Source: Bin5 sp965116395
Lineage (GTDB): Bacteria > Chloroflexota > Anaerolineae > Caldilineales > Caldilineaceae
Reading direction: 5' to 3'
Assembly: GCA_965116395.1 (NCBI GenBank)
Contig: OZ220684.1
Coordinates: 5,084,001-5,148,000 of the forward strand
Length of the DNA stretch: 64,000 nt
Below, one piece after another: positions 33,379 to 42,330 of the stretch. The notes under the pieces were generated by a model, which saw only the letters and a list, made by a program, of their open reading frames with translations, made no database searches and was not told the DNA's origin. Position numbers and translations under genes: made by a program. Every line of letters starts with the position of its first letter. The first letter of the stretch is position 1.

Positions 33379-34764
33379 TTAGCGATGCTCGAATCGCATT
33401 GGCATTTCGCCTTTTGGATGCAGGGTAATCAGCGGGTCCATTTGTGCGACATGGTTGTCCGGGATGCGCAGGCGGAAGCGCTGAGCAATTGCCGCGGCAA
33501 CCAGAACACCCTCTGTAAGAGCAAATCCTTCGCCGATGCATTGCCGCGGCCCTGCGCCAAAAGGAATATAGGCAAAACGGTGCCGATTATTATTCTGGGC
33601 CGGATTGAAACGCTCAGGATCAAACTCCAGAGGGTGGCGCCAAAACTCTGGCATCCTGTGCGTTATGAAAGGGCACAGTGAGATTGCCGCGCTTGCCTGC
33701 ACGTCGTAACCACCGACAACGTCTGCGTGGTTGGCAAAGCGTGACAAGGCATAGGCTGGCGGATAGAGGCGCAAGGTTTCATCGATTACCTGGCGCGTAT
33801 AGACCAGATTGGGAATGTCTTCGACCGTCGGTAGCCGTCCGCTCAGCGTTCTGTCTACTTCTTCGTGAACCTGTGCCTCGATCTCGGGATATCTTCCCAG
33901 GCAATAGAAAAACCAGGTCAACAGGAGCGTGGTGGTCTCGTGTCCCGCGATCAGCAAGGTAAGAACTTCATCACGCAGTTGCTTCTCGTCCATGCCCTCA
34001 CCGGTGTCCTGATCTCGTGCCGCGAGCAGCATTCCCATCAGGTCGTTACCAGGCGTACCGGATTCGCGCCTCTCGTTGATCATTCCATAGATCAATTGAT
34101 CGAGCGCGCCAACATCTTGTGCAACCTGGCGCGTACTGGGCCAGAATGGGACCCGCATCGTAAAGAGCGCCAGAGGTGAAACCACCAACTTCCCGAACAG
34201 TTCATTCAGCCTGCTGAAGATGTCACCGACTTCGCGTGCGGGGCCAGTCAGATCTACACTGAACAGAGCCTTGCCGGCAATTTCCAGGGTCAATTCCATC
34301 ATCTCCCGATCAAAGGAGACGACCTTCCCAGAGTGAGCCAGTTCATCCCACCGACTCAGCCGCCGCTCCGCGGTCGCGGTCATGATCTGAGCAAGTTCGT
34401 GGATCTGCTTACGGTGAAAAGCAGGTTGGGCCAGCCGCCTTTGGCGCAACCAGGATTCGCCGTCATTGCTAAGAAGACCCTTTCCAATCAGTGGTAGCAG
34501 CAACTGAAAGACTGGGCTGGGCATCTTCGTGAAATTCTTGTAGTTGTCCTGCAGAATGTATTGGTAGTGTTCGGGGTTTACGAATAGATAGCCCCACATA
34601 TGGGCAAAGAACTGATATTTTACTGCGGGGCCGACTTCCGTAACGAAATCTTGCAGGCACCCGAGAGGGTCGCGCTGGAGACGCCTGGCTGTGCCGAAAA
34701 GGCGATTTGCTCTCGGAGTGGGGGGGGCTTGTCGCCGCACCTTCGGGACGACTGCACTAGTCAT
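33379..34764 (-). CDS. Cytochrome P450
   Basis: A 461-residue soluble P450. The haem-ligand loop is FGAGPRQCIGEG (Cys409), the K-helix ExxR is ETLR, and the I-helix oxygen-activation motif is AGHETTT. The sequence resembles CYP102/CYP110-like bacterial fatty-acid or alkane hydroxylases, but the substrate cannot be fixed. The ATG at 34764 has AAGGAG seven bases upstream. No ferredoxin or reductase gene is adjacent. Confidence 0.92.
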   Translation of the reverse strand: MTSAVVPKVRRQAPPTPRANRLFGTARRLQRDPLGCLQDFVTEVGPAVKYQFFAHMWGYLFVNPEHYQYILQDNYKNFTKMPSPVFQLLLPLIGKGLLSNDGESWLRQRRLAQPAFHRKQIHELAQIMTATAERRLSRWDELAHSGKVVSFDREMMELTLEIAGKALFSVDLTGPAREVGDIFSRLNELFGKLVVSPLALFTMRVPFWPSTRQVAQDVGALDQLIYGMINERRESGTPGNDLMGMLLAARDQDTGEGMDEKQLRDEVLTLLIAGHETTTLLLTWFFYCLGRYPEIEAQVHEEVDRTLSGRLPTVEDIPNLVYTRQVIDETLRLYPPAYALSRFANHADVVGGYDVQASAAISLCPFITHRMPEFWRHPLEFDPERFNPAQNNNRHRFAYIPFGAGPRQCIGEGFALTEGVLVAAAIAQRFRLRIPDNHVAQMDPLITLHPKGEMPMRFEHR

Positions 34765-35036
34765 GTGTTTTCTCCTTGCCACGCTTCATTGCGTCGCTCT
34801 GCCTCAACCTGAAACATAAAGGAGGGGCAGCGTATTACAACTAACTATAATCGAAGCACGCTTTTTGAAATTCTCTACATAAAAATGTTAGCACGAAAGT
34901 GTATGCTCGTCAAGAGTCCTGCGTTACGGGTGCACCCCAATTTGGGGGCGAATGGGTCAGGTGTGGAATGTGCGGAGAAGGTGAGGGAGGAGTGGGCAAA
35001 CTGACTAAATTGGGTGGTGGGCGGAAGGGAAACACG

Positions 35037-35180
35037 GTTGGGTGGAGACAGTACTGGGTAGAGACCGTACTGGGTAGAGACTGTGCTGGGTAGAGACAGT
35101 GCTGGGTAGAGACAGTGCTGGGTAGAGACAGTGCTGGGTAGAGACAGTGCTGGGTAGAGACAGTGCTGGAGAAGAACAGG
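35037..35180. repeat. 16-bp tandem repeat array
   Basis: Eight complete units of 16 bp with consensus GCTGGGTAGAGACAGT run from 35037 to 35164, plus a degenerate ninth unit to 35180. The last five complete units (35085-35164) are identical; the first three differ by one to three bases. There are no spacers, so this is a minisatellite and not a CRISPR array. It lies between the P450 promoter region and repeat copy 3. Confidence 0.92.
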
Positions 35181-35195
35181 CACGGTCGCTAGCCA

Positions 35196-35256
35196 GGGCG
35201 GGGCGTTGCGGGGGCGCAGCCCCTGCACAAGGGAGGCCGCTTGCGGCCGACCGCCC
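35196..35256. repeat. Structured interspersed repeat, copy 3
   Basis: Core only. Paired positions match copies 1, 2 and 4, and the trailing CATATGTAAACA resembles copies 1 and 4. The left flank is replaced by the 16-bp tandem array, so this copy appears truncated. Confidence 0.88.
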
Positions 35257-35451
35257 ATATGTAAACAGAAAGTGACTCTGCCTGGTCTGCTGGAGAATGG
35301 AACGGGAACTGACCGGGGTATGGTTGCGGAAAGAGGTATAGGAGCGGTCACCCCATTTGGGGATGCACCCCGCGTTACCGTAATTCCGTCAAAATCAAGA
35401 CTTCAGTGAGAGTTGTCAGAGGAAGTGAGTGCCCGCGCATTCCAGAAAGAA

Positions 35452-35478
35452 CAAGACCCCGTCATCGACGGGGTCTTG
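35452..35478 (-). terminator. Rho-independent terminator of the 19-residue peptide unit
   Basis: CAAGACCCCGTC (35452-35463) and GACGGGGTCTTG (35467-35478) form a perfect 12-bp stem. On the minus strand it is followed by TTCTTTCT, a usable U-tract. The orientation therefore fits a minus-strand transcript coming from the promoter at 35598-35626. Confidence 0.75.
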
Positions 35479-35484
35479 CGGCGT

Positions 35485-35540
35485 CTGGTCCGATAGCATC
35501 TCTTAGAGAGCAATCTCAAGAGGTGATGCTATCGGACCAG
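35485..35540. repeat. Long hairpin overlapping the end of the peptide gene
   Basis: CTGGTCCGATAGCATC (35485-35500) pairs perfectly with GATGCTATCGGACCAG (35525-35540), 16 bp. The interior can extend with CTCTT/AAGAG and a small GAGA-GCAA-TCTC hairpin having a GNRA-type loop. The stem spans the stop codon of the 19-residue frame, so translation would melt it. Confidence 0.8.
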
Positions 35541-35562
35541 TACTACTACTACAGTTATCCAT
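35503..35562 (-). CDS. Candidate 19-residue peptide with its own promoter and terminator
   Basis: The frame reads MDNCSSSTGPIASPLEIAL and ends TAA at 35503-35505. A near-perfect ribosome-binding site AAGGAGGTGAT lies nine bases before the ATG. Upstream is a perfect -35 TTGACA. Downstream are a 16-bp hairpin that overlaps the coding region and a strong terminator. No homologue was recognised. It could be a leader peptide, a small toxin or signal peptide, or a precursor of a modified peptide; alternatively the transcript is a regulatory RNA and the frame is part of its switch. The control elements are directly visible; the coding claim is inference. Confidence 0.5.
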   Translation of the reverse strand: MDNCSSSTGPIASPLEIAL

Positions 35563-35597
35563 AGTGCATCACCTCCTTGTTTTTAGGATACGCCGAT

Positions 35598-35626
35598 AGT
35601 ATTTCATAGTTGCGAAAAACTGTCAA
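35598..35626 (-). promoter_or_regulatory. Sigma-70-type promoter for the peptide unit
   Basis: On the minus strand, TTGACA (35626-35621) and AATACT (35603-35598) are separated by 17 bp. An alternative -10, TACTAT, has a 19-bp spacing. The ATG is at 35562, giving a leader of about 30 bases. Confidence 0.6.
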
Positions 35627-35692
35627 ACCAGGAAATAGCGGGCTTTCAGATGAGGATCTGACAGTATTGGAAGCGGAAAACCGGCTGCGATT

Positions 35693-35721
35693 TTGGTGTC
35701 GGCGCAGAGAGTGCTTATAAT
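35693..35721 (+). promoter_or_regulatory. Possible promoter for secDF
   Basis: A perfect TATAAT at 35716-35721 with a weak -35 (TTGGTG, 35693-35698) at 17 bp. It is 208 bp upstream of secD, with no intervening gene on this strand. Confidence 0.4.
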
Positions 35722-35928
35722 GGATAGGATTGCGATCCAGTATTGGACCAGTTTGTGTTCTTATCAGAAGGCACTGCGGTTCATATTTCATCGCAACAAG
35801 AGGTAGTGGGTGACGTACAACGCCTGGTATGAGATTACTGACGCCTCCTAAGCTGCTTGACGAGCTTTGGCGCCGGGAGCCAAATACAGGATTCGCATTG
35901 CCACCTGTGCAATTCGTAAAGGGATCCT

Positions 35929-37329
35929 ATGCGCAATCAATATGTCTACGTATTACTAGTCCTTTGTTTATTTGCTGGCTCGCTATTTGTAGCGCTGCCG
36001 CTTGACCATCCTTCCTGGCTGGAAGAAGGCTTAGCTCCGGGAGTGGACACGCAGCGTGACATCAAAGACCTGACGCTTGGCCTGGATTTGAAGGGCGGAA
36101 CACAGGTATTGCTTGAGGCCGAGATCAGCGAGGACCAGGTTCTGCCTGAGGACGCGCTCAACTCCGCCAAGATTATTGTTGAGCAGAGAGTGAACGGGCT
36201 GGGCCTTGCCGAGCCGACCGTTCAGCTGCAGGGCGAGCGCCGCATGATTGTTGAGCTGCCGGGGGTCAAGAACCCGGACCAAGCAATCCAAACGATACGC
36301 TCCACCGGCCAATTGGAGTTCATCAATCTTGGCGGATTACCTGTCCGCCCTGATGATTTTATCAATACAACCAATCGCCCAAATGCGGTCGCGGACTTGC
36401 AGGAGTCGATTGCCGCCGGCGAGGCTGCGCCGCAGTCGGTCCCCTTTCCGGACGAGGTATTTGAAACGATTATGACAGGTGACATTCTGCAGACGGTGGT
36501 TGCGACGCAGGATGAATACACTTTCTGGCAGATTCAGTTCGACCTCAAGAGCGAGAGCAGCGGTGACTTCTTTACTTATACGCGTGACAACATAGGCGAA
36601 GTGCTGGCGATTATTCTCGACGGACGTGTGTTATCGACACCGGTGATCAATGCCGCAATTAACGACAACGGCGTCATCACCGGCGACTTTTCGCAGGAGG
36701 AAGCGGAGAGCCTCGCGATTCAGATGCGTTACGGCGCTTTGCCGATCCCTCTTGAAGTTGTGGATGTTCGCACCATCGGCGCAAGCCTGGGCCAGGATTC
36801 GATCGACCGCAGCCTGCAGGCAGGCATCGTCGGCGGGGCGTTGGTTCTTCTGTTTATGGTTTTGCTCTACCGCATACCTGGACTTCTGGCCACTGTTGCC
36901 CTGGCTATCTACGTGACGCTAAATCTGGCCATGTACAAGCTTATGCCGGTGACTTTGACGCTACCAGGAATCGCAGGCTTCATTCTTTCTATTGGTATGG
37001 CGGTTGATGCAAATATCCTGATATTTGAACGCATGAAAGAGGAGCTGCGTAATGGCCGCTCTTTGCGGTTGGCGGTCGAAACCGGCTTCAGCCGCGCCTG
37101 GCCTGCGATCCGCGACGGCAATCTTTCAACGTTGATTTCATGCGCAGTGCTCTATTGGTTCGGAAACAACTTTGGCGCGAGCGTTGTCAAGGGCTTCGCA
37201 ATCACTCTTTCGATTGGCGTGTTGCTGTCGATGTTTACGGCAGTTTTTGTGACACGAACATTTATGAGAAGTTTTCTCTCGACACAGGGAGAGAAACTCA
37301 TGAGCAACCGCGGATTGCTTGGCTACTGA
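35929..37329 (+). CDS. secD: Protein translocase subunit SecD
   Basis: A 466-residue membrane protein with an N-terminal membrane helix, a large exported head (LGLDLKGGTQVLLEAEI near residue 49; GLAEPTVQLQGERRMIVELPG), and five C-terminal helices containing GIAGFILSIGMAVDANILIFERMKEEL, the conserved SecD/SecF signature near residues 346-372. SecD with SecF uses the proton gradient to help pull exported proteins through SecYEG. An AAAGGGA site precedes the ATG. secF follows after about 140 bp. Confidence 0.95.
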   Translation: MRNQYVYVLLVLCLFAGSLFVALPLDHPSWLEEGLAPGVDTQRDIKDLTLGLDLKGGTQVLLEAEISEDQVLPEDALNSAKIIVEQRVNGLGLAEPTVQLQGERRMIVELPGVKNPDQAIQTIRSTGQLEFINLGGLPVRPDDFINTTNRPNAVADLQESIAAGEAAPQSVPFPDEVFETIMTGDILQTVVATQDEYTFWQIQFDLKSESSGDFFTYTRDNIGEVLAIILDGRVLSTPVINAAINDNGVITGDFSQEEAESLAIQMRYGALPIPLEVVDVRTIGASLGQDSIDRSLQAGIVGGALVLLFMVLLYRIPGLLATVALAIYVTLNLAMYKLMPVTLTLPGIAGFILSIGMAVDANILIFERMKEELRNGRSLRLAVETGFSRAWPAIRDGNLSTLISCAVLYWFGNNFGASVVKGFAITLSIGVLLSMFTAVFVTRTFMRSFLSTQGEKLMSNRGLLGY

Positions 37330-37471
37330 GTGCTTGCGCTGGTGTACAGCCCCTCCCTCATTGCAGATTGCGAGTTGGCTGTGTGTCTGATGGAAAACCC
37401 GGGATCATCCAGGGTGACGGTTGCATAATCTGGTTATGGAAAACGATCTTTGCAATACGAAAGAGTCTCCT

Positions 37472-38419
37472 ATGTATCGCTTGGTTGAACGTCGCAGGCT
37501 TTGGTTTCTGATCTCACTGCTAGGAATCTTGCCTGGCATTCTGTTTATCATTTGGAACATCTCCTCCACCGGAGCTCTCCTGCCACTCAGCATCGACTAC
37601 ACTGGTGGTACACAATGGGAGATGCGTTTTTCCGAGCCGGTCGCTCCGACCGAACTTGGCAGTGTCTTTGTCGAGGCTGGTTTCACCGACACCAAGGCTT
37701 TCAATGTCGATGATGACCGTACGGTGCAGGTCAAGTTCAAGAACATCGACATTTCCCAGAAGGAATTGATCTCACAGTCGATAGTAGAGCGATTCGGTGA
37801 ATTTGATGAGCGGCTCTACCGCAGTATCGGACCCGCCATCGGCGCGGAAGTGAGCCAGGCGGCTCTCCTTGCGGTTATTGCCGCCTCCTTACTGATATTG
37901 GCCTACATTGCGCTTGCATTTCGGGAAGTATCACATCCTTTCCGATATGGGGTAGCGGCAATTGTAGCGCTGGTGCACGACGTGCTGATAACGGTTTCGT
38001 TTCTCTCGATCATGAATCTGGTCGCCGGCTGGGAGCTGGACGCCCTCTTCCTGACCGCTACTTTGACGGTGATTGGCTTCAGCGTCAACGATACGATCGT
38101 CATTTTCGATAGAATCCGCGAGAATTTGCGCAGACACCGTGGGGAACCACTGGCGACTGTGGCAAACCGGAGCATCATCGAGACTGCACAGAGGTCAATC
38201 GCAACGCAGGTGACAGCGCTTCTCGTGCTTGCGGCAATATTGATCTTCGGCGGAAGCACTTTGCGCATTTTCATGGCGACTCTGATTGTCGGCCTCGTCT
38301 CAGGTACCTACAGTTCCATCTTTACCGCCACACCACTCGTGGTAGCCTGGGAAGAGGGTTCGCTCCTCCATCGGGCAACCAAGCCGATTCGTGCAAGGGA
38401 ACAGACGGCGCCAGCATAG
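37472..38419 (+). CDS. secF: Protein translocase subunit SecF
   Basis: A 315-residue partner of SecD. The first helix is followed by SIDYTGGTQWEMRFSEPV, and the conserved TVIGFSVNDTIVIFDRIREN lies near residue 210. Six membrane segments are expected. The ATG at 37472 matches the family start (MYRLVERRRLWFLISLLG); the frame is open to 37421 but the extra 17 residues have no homology. Follows secD in the same direction. Confidence 0.94.
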   Translation: MYRLVERRRLWFLISLLGILPGILFIIWNISSTGALLPLSIDYTGGTQWEMRFSEPVAPTELGSVFVEAGFTDTKAFNVDDDRTVQVKFKNIDISQKELISQSIVERFGEFDERLYRSIGPAIGAEVSQAALLAVIAASLLILAYIALAFREVSHPFRYGVAAIVALVHDVLITVSFLSIMNLVAGWELDALFLTATLTVIGFSVNDTIVIFDRIRENLRRHRGEPLATVANRSIIETAQRSIATQVTALLVLAAILIFGGSTLRIFMATLIVGLVSGTYSSIFTATPLVVAWEEGSLLHRATKPIRAREQTAPA

Positions 38420-38621
38420 CGCGTACTGATGTTTGCATGAGATTTGCAGATGCCCTTGCCTTTGTGCAATGTCCAACTTGGGTAACATGAACATATGAAG
38501 GGCAATTCAAGGCTGGCCGTTTTCGACCAGGGCATTTCCTGACCCAGTCGCGCACTTAGTCATTTGCGAACTGCGCCCCCTGAACTCAGACTAAATTTTG
38601 TCGGTGTGACGGACCCCAAGA

Positions 38622-39854
38622 ATGAATAACGAGCAAGCAGGGAATCGATTCGCACCAGGCCGCTCCTTCAACACCGTTGACCGGTGGCAATTCCCCGCAG
38701 GTCGAGTCTCTTCCTGTCTGTGGCCCATCTGGGGCTTGATTGCACTATTTCTGTGCGGGTTTGGTCCACCAACCATTGTCGATCGCGACGTGGCACCCAG
38801 GCAGCGATTCACTGTCGGGCAATTGCGTCAGATTCAGCAGGCGCAAACGCCGCCGCCCGAAATCAGCGCTGTGTCGGTGTTGGTATACGATCTAGACAGC
38901 GGTCGCGAACTCATGACAAAGGCAGCCCACCTGCCGGTTTCGCCTGCAAGCCTTGCGAAACTGATGACTGCCCTGCTGGTCCTGGAACAGAATCGCCTTG
39001 AGGAGCGGGTTACCATCCAGAGGCAAGACCTGGTTGGAGAGGCCGAGATGGGTCTGCGCGAGGGTGAGGTGTTGCGTGTGGATGAGCTGCTGTGGGGGCT
39101 GTTGATACCTAGCGGCAATGACGCCGCAATGGCCCTGGCCCGTCATCATTCCGGCGGTGTGGAGGCGTTCGTTGGGCACATGAATTTACGGGCCGGTGAT
39201 TTGGGAATGCACAGGACACAGTTCCACAATCCCAATGGCTTCGACGCCGACGGCCAAGTCAGCAGTGCCCAGGACCTTTTGGTCATTGTGCGGCGGCTCT
39301 GGGGGTATCCGCTATTTCGCCAGATAGTTGGCACGCCTTCGGCGACGGTGGGGAGCCACGAACTACGAACGACAAACCGCCTTCTCGGAGCCTATCCAGG
39401 GGTAAACGGAGTCAAGACCGGTACGACTTTTCAGAGCGGCCAGTCACTGATAGCCGGCTTTGAACAGAATGGGCATCAACTTTTTGCGGTTGTTCTCGGC
39501 AGCGTAGACCGCTATCATGACATGAGACTGGTTCTGCAGGCTGTTCAGGGCAACTACAGTTGGGTCTCGTTACGTTTGCCGGAGCGCCCGACCGCCCTAG
39601 ACCGGCTTTTTGATGCTGAGGGCAATCGTTGGATTTTGCGAACCGATGGCTTGATCGTTGACTCGAATTCCTCTGCTACCGGTCCACTGTTTGAAGCTTT
39701 ACTGGCCGCATGGGAGCGCCAGGAACTGCAGGTCTTTCGCCGTGTGCAAATTCCCCCTGCAGGTAAATGGGACGCGGGGATGCAGGCCGGCGTCTTAGAA
39801 TGGCGCTTGGGTGACACGGTTATTGCAACCCAGCGCCTCTTAGTCCAGTGGTAA
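38622..39854 (+). CDS. D-alanyl-D-alanine carboxypeptidase (peptidase S11)
   Basis: A 410-residue penicillin-binding protein of the PBP5/DacA group. The three active-site motifs are SLAK (Ser110, Lys113), SGN (164-166) and KTG (265-267). An N-terminal hydrophobic segment (about residues 33-50) exports or anchors it. It trims terminal D-Ala from peptidoglycan or peptidoglycan-like stem peptides; in a lineage with thin or unusual walls this gene is informative. It lies downstream of secDF and just before repeat copy 4. Confidence 0.9.
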   Translation: MNNEQAGNRFAPGRSFNTVDRWQFPAGRVSSCLWPIWGLIALFLCGFGPPTIVDRDVAPRQRFTVGQLRQIQQAQTPPPEISAVSVLVYDLDSGRELMTKAAHLPVSPASLAKLMTALLVLEQNRLEERVTIQRQDLVGEAEMGLREGEVLRVDELLWGLLIPSGNDAAMALARHHSGGVEAFVGHMNLRAGDLGMHRTQFHNPNGFDADGQVSSAQDLLVIVRRLWGYPLFRQIVGTPSATVGSHELRTTNRLLGAYPGVNGVKTGTTFQSGQSLIAGFEQNGHQLFAVVLGSVDRYHDMRLVLQAVQGNYSWVSLRLPERPTALDRLFDAEGNRWILRTDGLIVDSNSSATGPLFEALLAAWERQELQVFRRVQIPPAGKWDAGMQAGVLEWRLGDTVIATQRLLVQW

Positions 39855-39862
39855 CTACGCGG

Positions 39863-40205
39863 CCACAGTACTTGACCAGCCAGCCATCCTTGGACCCCTT
39901 AGGGCTCCTGATGACGCAATGGGAGGGCAGGCGGCGCCCTGCTCGCCAGCCGAAACGCTGCAATGAAGGCGAACGGTGGGTGAGGCCTGGTTTTGGAGGG
40001 GGGCGTTGCGGGGGCGCAGCCCCTGCACAAGGGAGGCCGCTTGCGGCCGACCGCCCATATACAAGAAGGTAGATAGTTACATTCGGGATAGTCCTTGGCG
40101 GCGTCTGCTCCCGCTGGCACAGGGGATAGTGGTTAGCGGATAGTGGCCGGAGACGCTTTTTTGTGCCAGGGTAAGGCTGCTAGTCGCGGCCGCGAATTGA
40201 GGACG
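39863..40205. repeat. Structured interspersed repeat, copy 4
   Basis: Core at 39998-40056 with the same paired positions as copies 1-3. The left flank matches copy 5 (CCACAGTACTTGACCAGCCA), and the right flank matches copy 1 (AGTGGTTAGCGGA, then GGCCGCGAATTGA). This is the most complete example, about 340 bp, filling the gap between the carboxypeptidase and the pseudouridine synthase gene. Confidence 0.9.
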
Positions 40206-40292
40206 GCCAGATAGTAGCGTCCAGTGAAAGAAATCGAGGGAACAGCTTACAGCGCTATTCCATTTTGCTACACGACCTACAAGTGAGGCCCC

Positions 40293-41189
40293 ATGTCTGA
40301 AGAACGCTTGCAGAAGGTTCTAGCCGCAGCCGGCGTAGCCAGTCGAAGAGCTTGCGAAGACCTAATTACTGATGGCCGCGTTCGGGTCAATGGTAAAGTT
40401 GTCACGACTTTGGGCACCAAGGTGGATCCCACCAGCGCTGCGGTGGAGGTTGACAGCCGTCCTGTCCGACTGCTGCAGCGCAATATCTACTACAAAGTCT
40501 ACAAACCACGCGGGATCCGTAGCGACATCGGTGGAGACAGCCGGGGTCGCAAGACTGTCGCCAGTCTTTTGCCGCGTGGAGTAGGCCGTGTTTTTCCGGT
40601 GGGGCGCCTCGACCTGAACAGTGAAGGACTTGTCCTCCTTACTGACGACGGAGAGCTTACCAATAAGCTGACCCATCCCCGATTTGAGCATCCCAAGACC
40701 TACTACGTACTGACGGGGCAAAGGCCGTCAACAGAGGCGCTGGTCAGATTGCGTGAAGGGATTGAGTTGGAGGACGGACGAACCGCCCCTGCCCAGGTGG
40801 ATATCGCCGACGGGCTGCCGGCTCGCCTCATTTTGGATAAAGGAACTGAGCAGTTTGGCGCGGCTCCTGACGACGGTTGGAAGAGGCCCCCGCCAGAGAA
40901 AGGCGTGTGGTTGCGCTTTGTACTGCGAGAGGGAAAGAAGCGCCAGATTCGACATATGACAGCTGCGGTTGGCATCCAATTGAGGCGGCTGATTCGGTGG
41001 TCAACCGGCCCGGTGACGCTGGAAGGGCTTCAGCCCGGCATGTCCAGGAAACTTTCGCAAGGCGAGGTCAATGCGCTGCGGGATATGGTAGGAGGGGGCT
41101 CCCGTCGACGCACTTCCAGAACAAGGCAGGACAGTCGGAGTGACCGTTTGCGTCCGAAGCGGCGTTCATCGCCGCGAAACAGGCGGTGA
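40293..41189 (+). CDS. rRNA pseudouridine synthase (RsuA/RluB/RluE/RluF family)
   Basis: A 298-residue protein. The N-terminal S4 RNA-binding domain (MSEERLQKVLAAAGVASRR) is followed by the catalytic domain with GRLDLNSEGLVLLTDDG, in which the Asp is catalytic. GKKRQIRHMTAAVG and LRRLIRWSTG complete the fold. The last ~35 residues are a basic, Ser/Arg-rich tail likely to bind RNA. The exact target uridine is not determinable; RluB-type 23S modification is most likely. Confidence 0.9.
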   Translation: MSEERLQKVLAAAGVASRRACEDLITDGRVRVNGKVVTTLGTKVDPTSAAVEVDSRPVRLLQRNIYYKVYKPRGIRSDIGGDSRGRKTVASLLPRGVGRVFPVGRLDLNSEGLVLLTDDGELTNKLTHPRFEHPKTYYVLTGQRPSTEALVRLREGIELEDGRTAPAQVDIADGLPARLILDKGTEQFGAAPDDGWKRPPPEKGVWLRFVLREGKKRQIRHMTAAVGIQLRRLIRWSTGPVTLEGLQPGMSRKLSQGEVNALRDMVGGGSRRRTSRTRQDSRSDRLRPKRRSSPRNRR

Positions 41190-41353
41190 AACGATCGAAT
41201 CTTGCCGCAGAGGCCTTCTGAACGAAATCTCGTGCAGATGACAGCTAGCAGAGCAATGCAGCATTCGTACCATCCTCGTCGTCATGCGTCCATTCTTTCA
41301 ACCTCAACAGTCGATTCTTTCGCTTCCTCCTACCCTTGCGTCAGGCAATTGCC

Positions 41354-42127
41354 GTGAATGCAATCACAATTGACGGTCCGGCGGCGTCCGGCAAGAGCAC
41401 TGTCGGTTACCAGGTTGCCCAGCAGTTGAATTTCCTCTATTTCGATACGGGCGTGATGTATCGGACTGTTGCCTGGGCAATTTTGGAAGAGGGAATTGAC
41501 AGCGGTGACAGTGACGCGGTTGGCAGCGTTGCTGAAGAGCTGTCCATAGAAATCAGTTCTCCAACGAGCGAGCAAGCCGATGGGCGCCAAGCTACGGTCC
41601 GTAGCGGCGGGCAGGACATAACGTGGGCAATTCATAGCCGCCGCGTCGACAGGATGGTTTCGGTCGTGGCTGCGAACAGTCGGGTCCGGCAGGAATTGAG
41701 CCGTCAGCAGCGCCGCATCGGGCTGAGGCATAGTTCTGGCGAGGGAGGAAAAGCTGGTGTGGTAATGGTGGGTCGGGACATTGGCACGGTCGTGCTGCCG
41801 GAGGCCCCATTAAAGATTTACATGCTTGCACCGGTAGAAGAGCGGGCGAGGCGCCGACTCAAAGAGATCTCCTTACGGGGAAAAGAGGCCGATTTTGCCC
41901 AGATTCTGACCGACATGCGACGCCGAGACGAAATCGACAGTCAGCGGGCGGTTGCGCCTTTACGTCCAGCCCTGGACGCTTATCAGATCCAAACACTCGG
42001 CTCCTCAATTCAGCAGATCGTCGATCAGATCCTCGTTCTTGCGGTTTCCCGGCTTGGTGTAGAACCTGTCCCCGACAATGAAATTGCTTCTTCTGCAGAC
42101 AGTGCTTCATGCGCAGATCAGGCATAG
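41354..42127 (+). CDS. cmk: Cytidylate kinase
   Basis: A 257-residue CMP/dCMP kinase. The P-loop is GPAASGKSTVG after ITIDG, the CMP-binding region shows YFDTGVMYRTVA, and MVGRDIGTVVLP and RRRDEIDSQRAVAPLRPA are family signatures. The GTG at 41354 gives the normal short N-terminus; a TTG at 41336 would add six residues. It commonly neighbours pseudouridine synthase genes, as here. The last ~25 residues are a non-conserved tail. Confidence 0.92.
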   Translation: MNAITIDGPAASGKSTVGYQVAQQLNFLYFDTGVMYRTVAWAILEEGIDSGDSDAVGSVAEELSIEISSPTSEQADGRQATVRSGGQDITWAIHSRRVDRMVSVVAANSRVRQELSRQQRRIGLRHSSGEGGKAGVVMVGRDIGTVVLPEAPLKIYMLAPVEERARRRLKEISLRGKEADFAQILTDMRRRDEIDSQRAVAPLRPALDAYQIQTLGSSIQQIVDQILVLAVSRLGVEPVPDNEIASSADSASCADQA

Positions 42128-42330
42128 CGGTTGAGACACGCTTGCTCAGAAGATGGCAGGCAGTACATCTCAGCACTGGCACCATGGACCTCGGCATTCC
42201 CTGATTCCAACCCGGTATTTCCCGGAACGGTATCGCTGCATCGGTCTTCGGAATGTGGTAGAATTGCCCAAAGTCTCGGCAGAATTCCTGATTTAGTTCA
42301 CTATTCGATTCGGAGTAAAGGGGTTGCGCA

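Noticed and set aside
34800..34870. Possible P450 promoter on the minus strand (TATAGT-like -10)
   Set aside because: No acceptable -35 at a normal distance; too weak to list.
35037..35180. Possible CRISPR array
   Set aside because: The repeats are directly adjacent with no unique spacers, and the unit is only 16 bp. It is a minisatellite.
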